Below are positions 40,598-49,813 of a stretch of 54,169 bases of DNA, piece by piece (the stretch's first letter is position 1; each line of letters opens with the position of its first letter). The stretch is from contig NZ_CABVHY010000023.1 of assembly GCF_902497875.1 (NCBI RefSeq), positions 71,198 to 125,366 of the forward strand, written 5' to 3'. Made by a program: the position numbers and the translations under genes. Under the pieces are notes generated by a model. It worked only from the letters and a program-made list of their open reading frames with translations. It had not been told where the DNA came from and made no database searches. The stretch comes from Pseudomonas fluorescens (GTDB lineage Bacteria; Pseudomonadota; Gammaproteobacteria; Pseudomonadales; Pseudomonadaceae).

Positions 40598-40885
40598 TCA
40601 CTCAGATATTGGGCAGTTACTCCAACCGACCGAAGTTAGTATTTGCACCGCGTTACGCCTTTCGCACTCTGCCTGCGCTTCTGCCTTGGTGGGGTAAGTA
40701 GGCTGCAAGCGCTGCTTATCTCGATTGTCGTAGATACTGAAGCTGACCGCAGCCGTCCAAGAACTGCGCTTTCCGCAGCGAACTGATCCGGTCCCGATAG
40801 GGATCGCAGGCACAACCACGTATCTCGGGAGCATCTGCGCCTCTCTGAGCAAAGTTGAGCGAAGTTCTATTTTAGTTGTACGCAT
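40598..40885 (-). CDS. Possible small hypothetical protein on the reverse strand
   Basis: A 95-residue basic frame (MRTTKIELRSTLLREAQMLP at the start). The middle AAVSFSIYDNRDKQRLQPTY and PTKAEAQAECERRNAVQILT look like a small substrate- or DNA-binding protein of the kind seen as phage cargo. The start lacks a strong ribosome site. Its relation to the late genes on the other strand is unclear. Confidence 0.5.
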   Translation of the reverse strand: MRTTKIELRSTLLREAQMLPRYVVVPAIPIGTGSVRCGKRSSWTAAVSFSIYDNRDKQRLQPTYPTKAEAQAECERRNAVQILTSVGWSNCPISE

Positions 40886-40942
40886 TTGAGCTAATTAATA
40901 GTAGCAACGATTGCCAAGCCTGCTGATCCATTTAGCAAAGGT

Positions 40943-40972
40943 GAGGCTGACCAAAAAGAACTGGTCAGTCTC
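40943..40972. terminator. Hairpin between the reverse gene and the late genes
   Basis: GAGGCTGACC at 40943-40952 pairs with GGTCAGTCTC at 40963-40972 (one wobble). No plus-strand U-run. The 250 bases from 40886 to 41137 hold nothing else recognisable, and might contain the late promoter. Confidence 0.4.
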
Positions 40973-41137
40973 AACCCCCCGGCTACCCGTCATTCCCAAT
41001 GATCATGCCGGAGACAGCGACCACGCTGGTGCCCTGGCATTCGTAAGGGCCATCTGGCCGAGCGCAACTGTTGAGTGAGCTTAATGAATAACCATCGCCC
41101 ACCCTTTCGCAACCCATCAGCCAGTCCGGAGAGCGCA

Positions 41138-41551
41138 ATGAGCCAACCCGATAACGAGCATGTCGTTCGACGCAATAGCGCCGCCCAGGCTGTGGAGTTC
41201 AGTGTTGAGGTCCGGCAGGCCATGATTCTGCTTGAAGGCTTGATCAACACCGGTGACCTCGTGCTTGTACCCGATCAGTACATAGGCAACCGGCTAATGT
41301 TTCGTCCTGCCTGCCGCGCACCTGCAGTTGAGACTGTCACTGCCACTCTGGGCGAAGTCGTCGGCTTTAGTCTCGATCCGCTGGAACAGGCCATTGAATC
41401 AACGGTGCGGATGCTGCGCGAAGAAGCAACCAGCCTGTTGCCTGATGTCACGGGCGACACACTGGCTGCCATGGCTGTATATGGCCGCATGGTCAATCAC
41501 CTCGACGCACTGCTGGCTGAGCAGCTGAAGCGAGTGACTGCTCATGGGTAG
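41138..41551 (+). CDS. Hypothetical prophage protein, 137 residues
   Basis: A helical acidic protein. I start it at the ATG at 41138 because GGAGAG lies just upstream; starts at 41084 or 41075 are possible. Parts: AVEFSVEVRQAMILLEGLIN and LDPLEQAIESTVRMLREEAT. It overlaps the next gene by 8 bases. Not recognised. Confidence 0.6.
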   Translation: MSQPDNEHVVRRNSAAQAVEFSVEVRQAMILLEGLINTGDLVLVPDQYIGNRLMFRPACRAPAVETVTATLGEVVGFSLDPLEQAIESTVRMLREEATSLLPDVTGDTLAAMAVYGRMVNHLDALLAEQLKRVTAHG

Positions 41552-41786
41552 CGCCATCTCAGAGGCCGACTACTTCAGCCAGGAGCACGTCCATACCATG
41601 GCTGATGGGCGAGGTCCGCGCCGAGTGTTCATCGATGGTGCTGAGTGCGATGTTGTCACTTACGCCGACACCAAGCTGGGTATTGCCGTCATGGCCAACC
41701 AACCGCTGCGGGTATTGCCTGGCACTGAGTACATTGACGAGAGCGTTGTGATGGGTGACATCCGCGTCGAGCCAATGGAGGGCTGA
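41544..41786 (+). CDS. Small hypothetical prophage protein
   Basis: An 80-residue beta-rich protein: RRVFIDGAECDVVTYADTKL then GIAVMANQPLRVLPGTEYID. Similar short proteins often lie just before HNH and terminase genes in HK97-like phages. Function unknown. Confidence 0.6.
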   Translation: MGSAISEADYFSQEHVHTMADGRGPRRVFIDGAECDVVTYADTKLGIAVMANQPLRVLPGTEYIDESVVMGDIRVEPMEG

Positions 41787-41789
41787 CTC

Positions 41790-42119
41790 ATGACTCGATT
41801 GAAGTCTTTAGGTAATCGGGTCGGCACGCAAGACAACAAGCTGCCGATCATGCAGCCAGGGTCTTGGCGCACCGACAAGACGTCATCCAGCCAGCGAGGC
41901 TACACGTACGCATGGCAGAAGGCGCGGGCTGGCCATCTGCGAAGCCATCCGCTGTGCGTCCTGTGCGAACGCGCTGGTCGCGTCACTGCTGCTGATGTAG
42001 TCGACCACAAAGAGCCGCACCGTGGCGACATGACGCTGTTCTGGGACCGCACCAACTGGCAATCGCTTTGCACCAACTGCCACTCCTCCGTGAAGCAGCG
42101 GGAAGAGCAGGGCGGCTGA
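41790..42119 (+). CDS. HNH endonuclease
   Basis: A 109-residue HNH nuclease. CVLCERAGRVTAADVVDHKE gives the first Cys pair and the DH of the core; FWDRTNWQSLCTNCHSSVKQ gives the NWQ and second CxxC-H. In HK97-type phages an HNH protein beside the terminase genes is needed for cos cleavage with the large terminase. Its place just before terS fits. Confidence 0.9.
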   Translation: MTRLKSLGNRVGTQDNKLPIMQPGSWRTDKTSSSQRGYTYAWQKARAGHLRSHPLCVLCERAGRVTAADVVDHKEPHRGDMTLFWDRTNWQSLCTNCHSSVKQREEQGG

Positions 42120-42274
42120 ATTAGGCATCTGCCCGAAGCCGCCAGAAATGATAAATATTCCCATCTGAAATGAGATCGATTCGCGGGGGGTGCCTCGAAA
42201 GTCTGGAGCCTTCTTGCTCTAGACCACTTGGGACCGCACGCGTAGTTTTTTTCCCTTTTTGAGGTTTTTTGTTA
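42120..42274. other. Non-coding gap between HNH and terS, candidate cos region
   Basis: 155 bases without a gene. It contains a G-run (TTCGCGGGGGGTGCC near 42180) and a poly-T/purine segment before terS. In HK97-like phages cos lies between or near these genes. No overhang can be defined from sequence alone. Confidence 0.35.
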
Positions 42275-42751
42275 ATGGCTTTAACACCTAAAAAGCGCGC
42301 ATTCGCCGACGCTTTGAGGGGAGGTGCGTCCAATAAAGAAGCAGCGATTGCCGCTGGCTACAGCGCTTCCAGCGCATCTGCTGCCGGATCGAGGCTCGCG
42401 AAAGATCCGCATGTTTTGGCCGCACTGGCCACCGGCACCATTAACAAAAATGTTAAAGGCAAGTCGGCCGCCAAGCCTGTGACCAACGAGCAGCAAATAG
42501 CGCCTGAGGAATTTTCGGATGCCTCCAGCGGCGGCGCGCTCAAATTCTCTGACCCTGTTCAGTTCCTGCTCAAGAAAATGAACTCAGCCGCTGACGAAAA
42601 GCTACAGATCGACGCTGCCAAGGCGCTGCTGCCGTATCTGCACCAACGCAAAGGCGAGACCGGCAAAAAGGAAGAGAAGCTGGAGGCTGCGGAAAAGGCG
42701 GCCGCTGGGATGTACGGGACGGGCAAGCCGCCGCTCCGGTCGGTGAAGTAG
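42275..42751 (+). CDS. Terminase small subunit
   Basis: A 158-residue protein. The N-terminal HTH MALTPKKRAFADALRGGASN followed by KEAAIAAGYSASSASAAGSR matches small terminases, which bind pac or cos DNA. The C-terminal part is helical and charged (KGETGKKEEKLEAAEKAAAG). The ATG at 42275 follows GAGG. Confidence 0.85.
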   Translation: MALTPKKRAFADALRGGASNKEAAIAAGYSASSASAAGSRLAKDPHVLAALATGTINKNVKGKSAAKPVTNEQQIAPEEFSDASSGGALKFSDPVQFLLKKMNSAADEKLQIDAAKALLPYLHQRKGETGKKEEKLEAAEKAAAGMYGTGKPPLRSVK

Positions 42752-44434
42752 ATGGAGTGGACGACAGCCTGTCCTGACTGGGAGCGGCGGATACTTTCGC
42801 GCCAGTCCTTGATTCCGTTCCCGCCCCTTTTCAAATCAGAGGCCGACGCCGCGCTCGAGCTGTTCAAATCGTTGCGTGTCGTCGACGTGCCAGGTCAGCC
42901 CACCTTCGGGGAGTGCTGCGAGCAGTGGGTGTTCGATTTCGTCGCCGCAATCTTCGGCGCATACGACGCCGAGACCGGCAAGCAGATGATCCGGGAATAC
43001 TTCCTGCTGATCAGCAAGAAGAACGCGAAATCGACGATTGCCGCCGGGATCATGGTCACCGCCCTGGTGCGCAACTGGCGCGACAACGAAGAGCTTTTGA
43101 TTCTGGCGCCGACCATCGAGGTCGCCCAGAACAGTTACAAGCCCGCCGCCGCGATGGTGCGGGCCAATCCGGTTTTGGAAAAGATGCTGCACGTCCAGGA
43201 TCACATCCGGACGATCACGCACCTGACCACCAAGGCTGCTCTCAAGGTCGTGGCGGCTGACTCCGACACGGTGTCCGGCAAAAAGTCCGGCAAGATCCTG
43301 GTTGATGAGCTTTGGGTGTTCGGCAAGCGGCCCAACGCCGATGCCATGCTCATGGAAGCCACGGGCGGCCAGATCTCGCGGGATGAAGGGTTCGTTATTT
43401 TCCTTTCAACCCAGAGCGATGAGCCGCCGGCGGGTGTGTTCAAGGAAAAGGTCGATTATTACCGCGACGTGCGGGACGGCAAGATCAAGGACAAAAAGTC
43501 GCTCGGGGTTCTGTATGAATTCCCGGCGGCAATGGTTGAGACCGAGGAGTACCTCAAGCCCGAAAACTTCTACGTCACCAACCCGAACATGGGGCGATCG
43601 GTCAGCCGTGAATGGCTGGAAGATCAGATGGTCAAGGAAGCCCAGAAGGAGCCAGGCGCTCAGCGGAAGTTTCTCGCCAAACATTTGAACGTCGAAATCG
43701 GCATGAACCTGCGGGCTAACCGGTGGGCCGGTGCCGAGTTCTGGATCAACCAGGCGAAAATCAAGCGGCTGTCGCTTGAGCTGCTGATCGAGCGGTGCGA
43801 AGTCATTGACGTCGGGATCGACGGCGGCGGCCTCGACGACTTGCTCGGCATGGCGGTTGTGGGGCGTGACGCGAAAACTCGCGAGTGGCTGGTCTGGACG
43901 CGGGCATGGGCTCACCCGACCGTGCTGGAGCGCCGCAAAAGTGAAGCGCCCCGGTTCCTCGACTTCGCCAAAGACGGCGATCTGATCCTGGTGGATTACA
44001 TCGGCAAGGATGTTGAGGAAGTCGCTGAGCTGGTTTCGCTGATCTACGTGTCCGGGCTGCTGGACATGATCGGTGTCGACCCGGCCGGTGTGGGTGGAAT
44101 TCTCGACGCGCTGATCGCGGCGGAAATCCCGAAAGAGATGGTCATCGGCATTTCCCAGGGCTGGAAGTTGGGCGGTTCGATTAAGACCGCCGAGCGCAAG
44201 TTGGCCGAGGGCGGCATCGTCCACGGTGGCCAGCCGATGATGTCCTGGTGCTGCGGCAACGCCAAGGTGGTGCCGGTCGGTAACTCGATCCTAATCACCA
44301 AGCAGGCGTCGGGCACTGCGAAAATTGACCCATTGATGGCCTTCTTCAACGCCGTGGCGCTAATGTCGCTGAACCCCATGGCGCGGGGCAACGTGGACGA
44401 CTTCTTTGATAACCCAATAATGGCGGGCCTCTGA
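42752..44434 (+). CDS. Terminase large subunit
   Basis: A 560-residue packaging ATPase and nuclease. The N-terminal ATPase has a Walker A variant LLISKKNAKSTIAAGI near residue 90 and Walker B KILVDELWVFGKR near residue 185. The nuclease domain keeps acidic residues in VIDVGIDGGGLDDLLGMAVV and MIGVDPAGVGG. The frame starts directly after the terS stop and ends one base into the portal gene. This type is common in HK97-like siphoviruses. Confidence 0.95.
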   Translation: MEWTTACPDWERRILSRQSLIPFPPLFKSEADAALELFKSLRVVDVPGQPTFGECCEQWVFDFVAAIFGAYDAETGKQMIREYFLLISKKNAKSTIAAGIMVTALVRNWRDNEELLILAPTIEVAQNSYKPAAAMVRANPVLEKMLHVQDHIRTITHLTTKAALKVVAADSDTVSGKKSGKILVDELWVFGKRPNADAMLMEATGGQISRDEGFVIFLSTQSDEPPAGVFKEKVDYYRDVRDGKIKDKKSLGVLYEFPAAMVETEEYLKPENFYVTNPNMGRSVSREWLEDQMVKEAQKEPGAQRKFLAKHLNVEIGMNLRANRWAGAEFWINQAKIKRLSLELLIERCEVIDVGIDGGGLDDLLGMAVVGRDAKTREWLVWTRAWAHPTVLERRKSEAPRFLDFAKDGDLILVDYIGKDVEEVAELVSLIYVSGLLDMIGVDPAGVGGILDALIAAEIPKEMVIGISQGWKLGGSIKTAERKLAEGGIVHGGQPMMSWCCGNAKVVPVGNSILITKQASGTAKIDPLMAFFNAVALMSLNPMARGNVDDFFDNPIMAGL

Positions 44435-45864
44435 TGGCGAGCAAAAAGAAACCGGGGCGGATTCGCTCCGCTCTCCAGAGCTGGCTCGGCGTCCCTGTTG
44501 GGCTCACCAGTGAAGCGTTTTGGCAGGAATGGTTTGGTACTTCCACCAGCGGGAAAAACGTCACCGTCGACGGCGCAGTGCGGCTTTCGACGGTCTGGGC
44601 CTGCGTCCGGCTGTTGTCCGAGTCGGTCTCGACTCTGCCGCTGAAACTTTACCGCCGCATGCCCGACGGATCGCGGGAATCTGCGAAGGATCACCCGCTT
44701 TTCCGAGTGTTGTGCCGTACGCCCAATGCGGAGATGACCCCGCAACGCTTCATGCTCATGGTGGTGGCGAGTATCTGCCTTCGCGGAAACGCCTTCATAG
44801 AGAAAAAATACATCGGCTCGCGGATCGTGGCGCTGGATCCACTGATGCCTCAGTGCATGACGGTCAAACGCCTGGCCAACGGCCGACTGAAGTACACCTA
44901 CAGCGATAACGGGACAGAGCGGGACATTCCCGAAAAGAACCTGATGCACATTCGCGGTTTCGGCCTCGATGGTGTCTGCGGAATGTTGCCCGTGACGACT
45001 GGGCGTGACGTGATCGGCGCTGCGATGTCGGCCGAGGAAGCCGCGGCGAAGGTGTTTGCCAACGGCCTGCAGGCTTCTGGCTTTCTCACTGTTGAAGGCG
45101 GCGCTGCGCAGGGCTCTGGCACGCTCACCCCGAAACAGCGCGAGCAACTTCGGGCCAGCCTGGCGGCGTTCAGCAGCTCGAAGAACGCCGGCAAGACCAT
45201 GGTGCTCGAAGCCGGCCTGAAGTACCAAAGCGTCACGATGAACCCGGAAGCCGCGCAGATGCTGGAAACCCGGGCGTTCAACGTCGAAGAAATCTGCCGC
45301 TGGTTTCGCGTACCACCGTTCATGGTCGGGCACATGGACAAGCAGAGCAGCTGGGCGGCCAGTGTCGAGGCGCAAAACCTGCACTTCCTGACCAACAGCC
45401 TGCGGCCGCTGCTGGTGAATATCGAGCAGGAAATCACGCGCTGCCTGATTGGCGATGCAGATGCCGATGAATTCTTCGCCGAGTTCTCCGTTGAGGGCTT
45501 GTTGCGTGCCGACAGTGCTGGCCGTGGTGCTTGGTACAACACGGCGCTGATGAATGGCTGGATGAGTCGCAACGAGGTTCGCCGGCTGGAAAATCTGCCG
45601 CCGATCCCGGGCGGGGACATTTTCACCGTCCAGGCGGCCATGGTGGCGCTGGAAAGCCTCGAGCAGGGGGCGGACATTTCCGCCAAGTTTAACCGCTTCA
45701 TGTCCAAGGCGCTTACCGCGCACAAGGACGGTGACCGGGAGGCCACGCGGGAGCTGCTGAGCGATATCTGTGCAGCGCTCGATGGTGGCGACCCAGACGC
45801 GCCGACCATGGCCCACGCCCTTATCTCTATATCGCGCCTCAGCATCACTGAGCCCACGGAGTAA
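44434..45864 (+). CDS. HK97-family portal protein
   Basis: A 476-residue portal. Family signatures include VDGAVRLSTVWACVRLLSES near residue 47, MVVASICLRGNAFIEKKYIG and the C-terminal EEICRWFRVPPFMVGHMDKQ. It forms the dodecameric DNA entry channel of the capsid. Its ATG shares one base with the terL stop. A long reverse-strand frame over it is a shadow. Confidence 0.95.
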   Translation: MASKKKPGRIRSALQSWLGVPVGLTSEAFWQEWFGTSTSGKNVTVDGAVRLSTVWACVRLLSESVSTLPLKLYRRMPDGSRESAKDHPLFRVLCRTPNAEMTPQRFMLMVVASICLRGNAFIEKKYIGSRIVALDPLMPQCMTVKRLANGRLKYTYSDNGTERDIPEKNLMHIRGFGLDGVCGMLPVTTGRDVIGAAMSAEEAAAKVFANGLQASGFLTVEGGAAQGSGTLTPKQREQLRASLAAFSSSKNAGKTMVLEAGLKYQSVTMNPEAAQMLETRAFNVEEICRWFRVPPFMVGHMDKQSSWAASVEAQNLHFLTNSLRPLLVNIEQEITRCLIGDADADEFFAEFSVEGLLRADSAGRGAWYNTALMNGWMSRNEVRRLENLPPIPGGDIFTVQAAMVALESLEQGADISAKFNRFMSKALTAHKDGDREATRELLSDICAALDGGDPDAPTMAHALISISRLSITEPTE

Positions 45865-45866
45865 CC

Positions 45867-46751
45867 ATGACGATCAGAACACTGCCGGCGGCGCCGGCGG
45901 GTCGCCCGTGCGCGAGCGCTTCATCGGACCTCTTGCCGATGGCGCTTGAGCGTTGGAACCCGGACATTCGCGCCGCGACCGAAGAAGAGAACACCATCTC
46001 GATGTTCGATGCCGTCGGCTACGACTACTGGACTGGAGAAGGGGTGACCGCCAAGCGGGTCAGCGGGATTTTGCGATCCCTCAACGGCGCAGATGTCACC
46101 GTCAACATCAACTCGCCAGGCGGCGACATGTTTGAAGGCCTGGCGATCTACAACATCCTGCGCGAATACAAGGGCAAGGTGACCGTCAAGATTCTGGGTA
46201 TTGCCGCCTCGGCCGCGTCCGTCATTGCGATGGCTGGCGATGAGATCCGAATGGGACTCGGCGCGTTCCTGATGATCCACAACTGCTGGGTCGGCATCGC
46301 GGCAAATCGGCTGGGTCTTCGTGAGATGGCCGACAGCCTTGAGCCGTTTGACAAGGCAATGGCTGACATCTACGCCGCGCGCACTGGCGACAATGTCGAA
46401 GCCATGCAAAAGCTGATGGATGCTGAAAGCTGGATCGGCGGCACTGATGCCGTCGAGCAGGGTTTCGCCGATGGTCTGCTGGATAGCGCCGAAGCCAAGG
46501 AGGGTGCCAAGGCATCAACGCCACAGCAAATTGCGGCCCACCGCCTGGACGTGATCCTGGCCAAGCAGGGCATGCCTCGCGCTGAGCGCCGGGCAATGAT
46601 CCAAGAACTCAAAACCGGCACGCCCAGCGCTGCCGGCTCTGGTACGCCGAGCGCTACCGAACCAAAGGCCCTTCCGGCCGACGCCATTGCTGATCTCGAA
46701 AAGGCCCTTGCCTCGTTCAAGTCGGCAGCCTCAACTGTACCTGGAGTTTGA
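45867..46751 (+). CDS. ClpP-like prohead protease
   Basis: A 294-residue S14-family head maturation protease. The core has NSPGGDMFEGLAIYNILREY, the Ser motif GIAASAASVIAMAG near residue 118 and the His motif GAFLMIHNCWVGIA near residue 140; an Asp in SLEPFDKAMADIYAART completes the triad. A charged C-terminal tail could act as a scaffold. It is expected to process the capsid N-terminus. Confidence 0.93.
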   Translation: MTIRTLPAAPAGRPCASASSDLLPMALERWNPDIRAATEEENTISMFDAVGYDYWTGEGVTAKRVSGILRSLNGADVTVNINSPGGDMFEGLAIYNILREYKGKVTVKILGIAASAASVIAMAGDEIRMGLGAFLMIHNCWVGIAANRLGLREMADSLEPFDKAMADIYAARTGDNVEAMQKLMDAESWIGGTDAVEQGFADGLLDSAEAKEGAKASTPQQIAAHRLDVILAKQGMPRAERRAMIQELKTGTPSAAGSGTPSATEPKALPADAIADLEKALASFKSAASTVPGV

Positions 46752-46754
46752 CCC

Positions 46755-47963
46755 ATGACCGATACAACCGAACTGCTCAAGAACGTCTCCGCCGAACTGG
46801 CCAAGGCGACCAGCGAGTTCAGCCAGAAGGCTGAGGCCGCACTGGGTGAAGCCAGAAAAGCGGGCACCTTGTCCGCGGAAACCAAGGCCGTCGTCGATGA
46901 GCTGGCGTTGAAATTCAACTCGCTGACCGAGGCTGAAAAGCAGCTGAAGTCGCAGCTGGGCGAAATCGAACAGGAGTTCGCTCGCCTGCCATCGCAAGCC
47001 ACTGCACAGGCCCGCGACGGCCTGGGTGGGACGGTGGTGAAAAGCGAGGCACTGAAAGCGTTCGCTGCCAGCGTCGAAGGCGGCAAGCGCATCAACATCC
47101 CGGTGAATGCCGCTCTGCTGTCTACTGGCGTCGCAACCGGCGTAGTTGAGCCACAGCGCCTGCCCGGCATCGACGTGCAGCCAAAGCAGCGCCTGTTCAT
47201 TCGCGACCTGATTGCGCCTGGCCGAACCGGTGCCCCTGCAATCTTCTGGGTGCAACAGACTGGCTTTACCAACGCCGCCCGCGTTGTCGCCGAGAACACT
47301 GCCAAGCCTTACAGCGACATTCAGTTCAACACCAAAATCACCCCGGTGACCACCATTGCGCACATGTTCAAGGCGGCCAAGCAGATCCTCGACGACTTCG
47401 CGCAGCTGCAGTCCACCGTCGACGTGGAAATGCGTTACGGCCTGAAATACGCAGAAGAGGGTGAAATCCTTTTCGGTGACGGTACTGGCGTACACCTGCC
47501 TGGCATCGTTCCGCAGGCGTCCGTTTACGATCCAGCGTTCGAGCCGGAAGGCATGACGCAGATCGATCAGTTGCGTTTGGCCATGCTGCAAGCGCAACTG
47601 GCTCGATTGCCCGCCAGTGGTCATGTCCTGCACTTCACTGACTGGGCCAAGATCGAGCTGACCAAAGACACCTTGGGTCGCTACATCATCGGTAATCCAC
47701 TGAGTCTGGCTGGCCCAACCCTGTGGGGCTTGCCGGTCGTTGCTACCGAGCTGGCTGCATTCCTGGGCAAGTTCCTCACCGGTGCTTTCCAGGCTGGCGC
47801 GCAGATCTTCGATCGTGAAGAGGCCAACGTGGTCATTTCGACCGAAAACGTCGACGACTTCGAGAAAAACATGATCTCGATCCGCTGCGAAGAGCGCCTG
47901 GCGCTGGCGGTGAAGCGTCCTGAAGCGTTCATCTACGGCACCTTCGCCGTACCTGCGCCTTAA
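46755..47963 (+). CDS. HK97-fold major capsid protein
   Basis: A 402-residue capsid protein. Residues 1-85 form a coiled coil (KQLKSQLGEIEQEFARLPSQ) that serves as scaffold and is probably cleaved off. The HK97 fold follows with PQRLPGIDVQPKQRLFIRDL, TTIAHMFKAAKQILDDFAQL and LFGDGTGVHLPGI. The end AVKRPEAFIYGTF is typical. Expect T=7-like heads. Confidence 0.95.
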   Translation: MTDTTELLKNVSAELAKATSEFSQKAEAALGEARKAGTLSAETKAVVDELALKFNSLTEAEKQLKSQLGEIEQEFARLPSQATAQARDGLGGTVVKSEALKAFAASVEGGKRINIPVNAALLSTGVATGVVEPQRLPGIDVQPKQRLFIRDLIAPGRTGAPAIFWVQQTGFTNAARVVAENTAKPYSDIQFNTKITPVTTIAHMFKAAKQILDDFAQLQSTVDVEMRYGLKYAEEGEILFGDGTGVHLPGIVPQASVYDPAFEPEGMTQIDQLRLAMLQAQLARLPASGHVLHFTDWAKIELTKDTLGRYIIGNPLSLAGPTLWGLPVVATELAAFLGKFLTGAFQAGAQIFDREEANVVISTENVDDFEKNMISIRCEERLALAVKRPEAFIYGTFAVPAP

Positions 47964-48005
47964 CTCGGTTGAGGGCCGTCGATCTGGCGGCCCATTGGAG
48001 GCAGC

Positions 48006-48251
48006 ATGAAACTGAAAACTCTAAAGCCGCTCTACCTGGCCGGGCAGACGCTGACCGAGGGTCGATCGTTCGAAACCATCGAGCAGCACGGGCGTGAGTT
48101 GATCCAAAAGGGTTACGCCGAGCTGGACACCTCTGACGATGAGCCGACGGTGACACTGGAAAACGAGGCGGGATCGGCCACTGAAGCACTGACAAGCGCC
48201 TCGCTGGCGGCTGGCAAGGCAGTTGGCCTGGTCAAGAAAAAGGACAAGTGA
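48006..48251 (+). CDS. Small head-region protein, unknown
   Basis: An 81-residue protein starting MKLKTLKPLYLAGQTLTEGR, with IEQHGRELIQKGYAELDTSD and a lysine-rich end. The pattern resembles small proteins between capsid and connector genes in HK97-like phages. GGAGGC precedes the ATG. Confidence 0.7.
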   Translation: MKLKTLKPLYLAGQTLTEGRSFETIEQHGRELIQKGYAELDTSDDEPTVTLENEAGSATEALTSASLAAGKAVGLVKKKDK

Positions 48252-48252
48252 C

Positions 48253-48594
48253 ATGTCGGTGATCGATATCGAGGTGGCCATGCGGCATTGCCGGGCAGAA
48301 GAGGCTGATCGTGAGCACGTCCAGCTTCTGCTGGATGCTGCTGAAAACTCGGCGGCCCAGTTCATTCAGCGGCAGTTTTACGCCGATGCTAACGGCTTGG
48401 CCGCCGCTGTACTGGATGGCTCGGCAGGCGATGAACCGATGGTCATCGAAAAATCGATCATCGCGGCCTGTCTGCTGATTCTGGGCAGCCTGTATGCCAA
48501 CCGCGAAGATGTGATTGTCGGAGTCAGTGCAACTGACCTGACGCTCGGATCGCGCGCTTTGCTGAGCCCGTACCGGGTGCAATTGGGGGTGTGA
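48253..48594 (+). CDS. Head-tail connector protein (gp6-like)
   Basis: A 113-residue protein of the gp6/DNA-packaging adaptor type: VAMRHCRAEEADREHVQLLL then DAAENSAAQFIQRQFYADAN, with AACLLILGSLYANREDVIVG in the second half. The start at 48253 lies just after the previous stop. Confidence 0.85.
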   Translation: MSVIDIEVAMRHCRAEEADREHVQLLLDAAENSAAQFIQRQFYADANGLAAAVLDGSAGDEPMVIEKSIIAACLLILGSLYANREDVIVGVSATDLTLGSRALLSPYRVQLGV

Positions 48595-48923
48595 TGAGAG
48601 CTGGATCACTGCGACACCAGTGTGCGATTCAGGCTTTCCAGTCATCTCCAGACGGCTATGGCGGCAGTACAGGAGAGGCGTGGGTCGAGCTGCGCAAGGT
48701 CTGGGCGGAAATCACCATGCCGACCGGCCGTACCGCAGTCGTCGCTCAGCAGGTCACTGCCCTGGTCACCACCGAAATTCGCGTTCGTCCTGCAGCTGAT
48801 TTGATTGTCGGGGTGCGCATTGTCCACGGGGCGGATCGCTATCTGGTTGAGGCCGCGTTGCCCAACAACGAGAACTCCATGCTCCGGCTGCTGTGTTCTC
48901 TCGTAAAAGCCCAGGAGGCGTAG
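48594..48923 (+). CDS. Head closure protein (SPP1 gp16-like adaptor)
   Basis: A 109-residue protein with the family pattern MRAGSLRHQCAIQAFQSSPD, WVELRKVWAEITMPTGR and a beta-rich remainder. It is the stopper/closure part of the connector. The ATG is embedded in the stop of the previous gene. Confidence 0.85.
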   Translation: MRAGSLRHQCAIQAFQSSPDGYGGSTGEAWVELRKVWAEITMPTGRTAVVAQQVTALVTTEIRVRPAADLIVGVRIVHGADRYLVEAALPNNENSMLRLLCSLVKAQEA

Positions 48924-48925
48924 CG

Positions 48926-49351
48926 ATGACCAGACGATCGAGCGTACAAGGGGATTTCAAGTTGCGCGGTTTGCTGCGGCGAATTGGCAATCAGGTCGAA
49001 AGCGACCTGCGGCCTGCAATGGTTCAGGCCGCCAACCTGGTGCTTGAGACCCAGACTTACTTAATCCCTCGCGACACAGGTGACTCGGCGGAAGCCCTGA
49101 CGGCTTTTGTATCGAAGAGCGGTCTTGATGCAGAGATCGGGATCAGAGGGAAAAAGGACAACAGCCGCTACTTCTACACCAGGTTCAGCGAGTACGGGAC
49201 CAAGGGTTACACCATGGGCGATACAGCCATACCGGCCCGTCCGGCACATCCGTGGCTTCGTCCGTCGTACGACATGAACCGCGACCAGATCGTCGACCTG
49301 ATCACGAAGACGATCGCTTCAACCTTGAGCAAGGCCGCGGAGGCCAAATGA
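48926..49351 (+). CDS. HK97 gp10-family tail-joining protein
   Basis: A 141-residue protein with LRGLLRRIGNQVESDLRPAM, then IPRDTGDSAEALTAFV and RFSEYGTKGYTMGDTAIPAR followed by PAHPWLRPSYD, the typical gp10 signature. It links connector and tail. The ATG at 48926 follows AGGAGG. Confidence 0.88.
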   Translation: MTRRSSVQGDFKLRGLLRRIGNQVESDLRPAMVQAANLVLETQTYLIPRDTGDSAEALTAFVSKSGLDAEIGIRGKKDNSRYFYTRFSEYGTKGYTMGDTAIPARPAHPWLRPSYDMNRDQIVDLITKTIASTLSKAAEAK

Positions 49352-49734
49352 GTGACCCAGGCTTGGCGCTGCAAAAGGCGCTGTTCGACAAGCTGTCAGC
49401 GAGCCTGACGGTCCCGGTGTTCGATGCGGTGCCCGCAGGCACCATGTATCCGTACGTCACGCTGGATTATGAAGCGGTCGATAACACCACTCCAGTGTCC
49501 GGCAAGAAGCGCGAAAACCGCCTGTTCTATCTGAGCGTCTGGTCCAACTACAAAGGCCAGGCCGAAGTGAAGCGCATCAACAGCGAGATCGCTGCTGCCC
49601 TGGACGAGATTCCGCTCCCGCTAAGCACCGGTACAGCTGTTTCAGTCCGTGTTGTGCACACCGGCACCCACCGCGAGCCGGACGGTGTCACCTACATGGG
49701 CAGCGTCACGCTTCGAATCATCACCCAACACTGA
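49348..49734 (+). CDS. Tail completion protein (DUF3168, gp17-like)
   Basis: A 128-residue protein. LALQKALFDKLSASLTVPVF then DAVPAGTMYPYVTLDYEAVD and RLFYLSVWSNYKGQAEVKRI are typical of DUF3168. It starts in a 4-base overlap with gp10 and closes the tail end at the head junction. Confidence 0.88.
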   Translation: MSDPGLALQKALFDKLSASLTVPVFDAVPAGTMYPYVTLDYEAVDNTTPVSGKKRENRLFYLSVWSNYKGQAEVKRINSEIAAALDEIPLPLSTGTAVSVRVVHTGTHREPDGVTYMGSVTLRIITQH

Positions 49735-49754
49735 TTCCGCCGCGCACCACCAGC

Positions 49755-49777
49755 ACCCGCCATTGAGCGGGTTTTTT
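49755..49777 (+). terminator. Intrinsic terminator inside the late operon
   Basis: ACCCGC-CATTGA-GCGGGT followed by TTTTT, between the DUF3168 gene and the tail tube gene. Could set a lower or stepped transcription level or demand antitermination. Confidence 0.75.
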
Positions 49778-49813
49778 ATTGCTTGAAAACCACCCGCGCC
49801 CTGGAGGGCAACC

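Noticed and set aside
44044..45816. 590-codon reverse-strand frame opposite the portal gene
   Set aside because: It lies entirely opposite well-supported terL and portal genes, has no ribosome site and no recognisable domain; a G+C-rich shadow frame.
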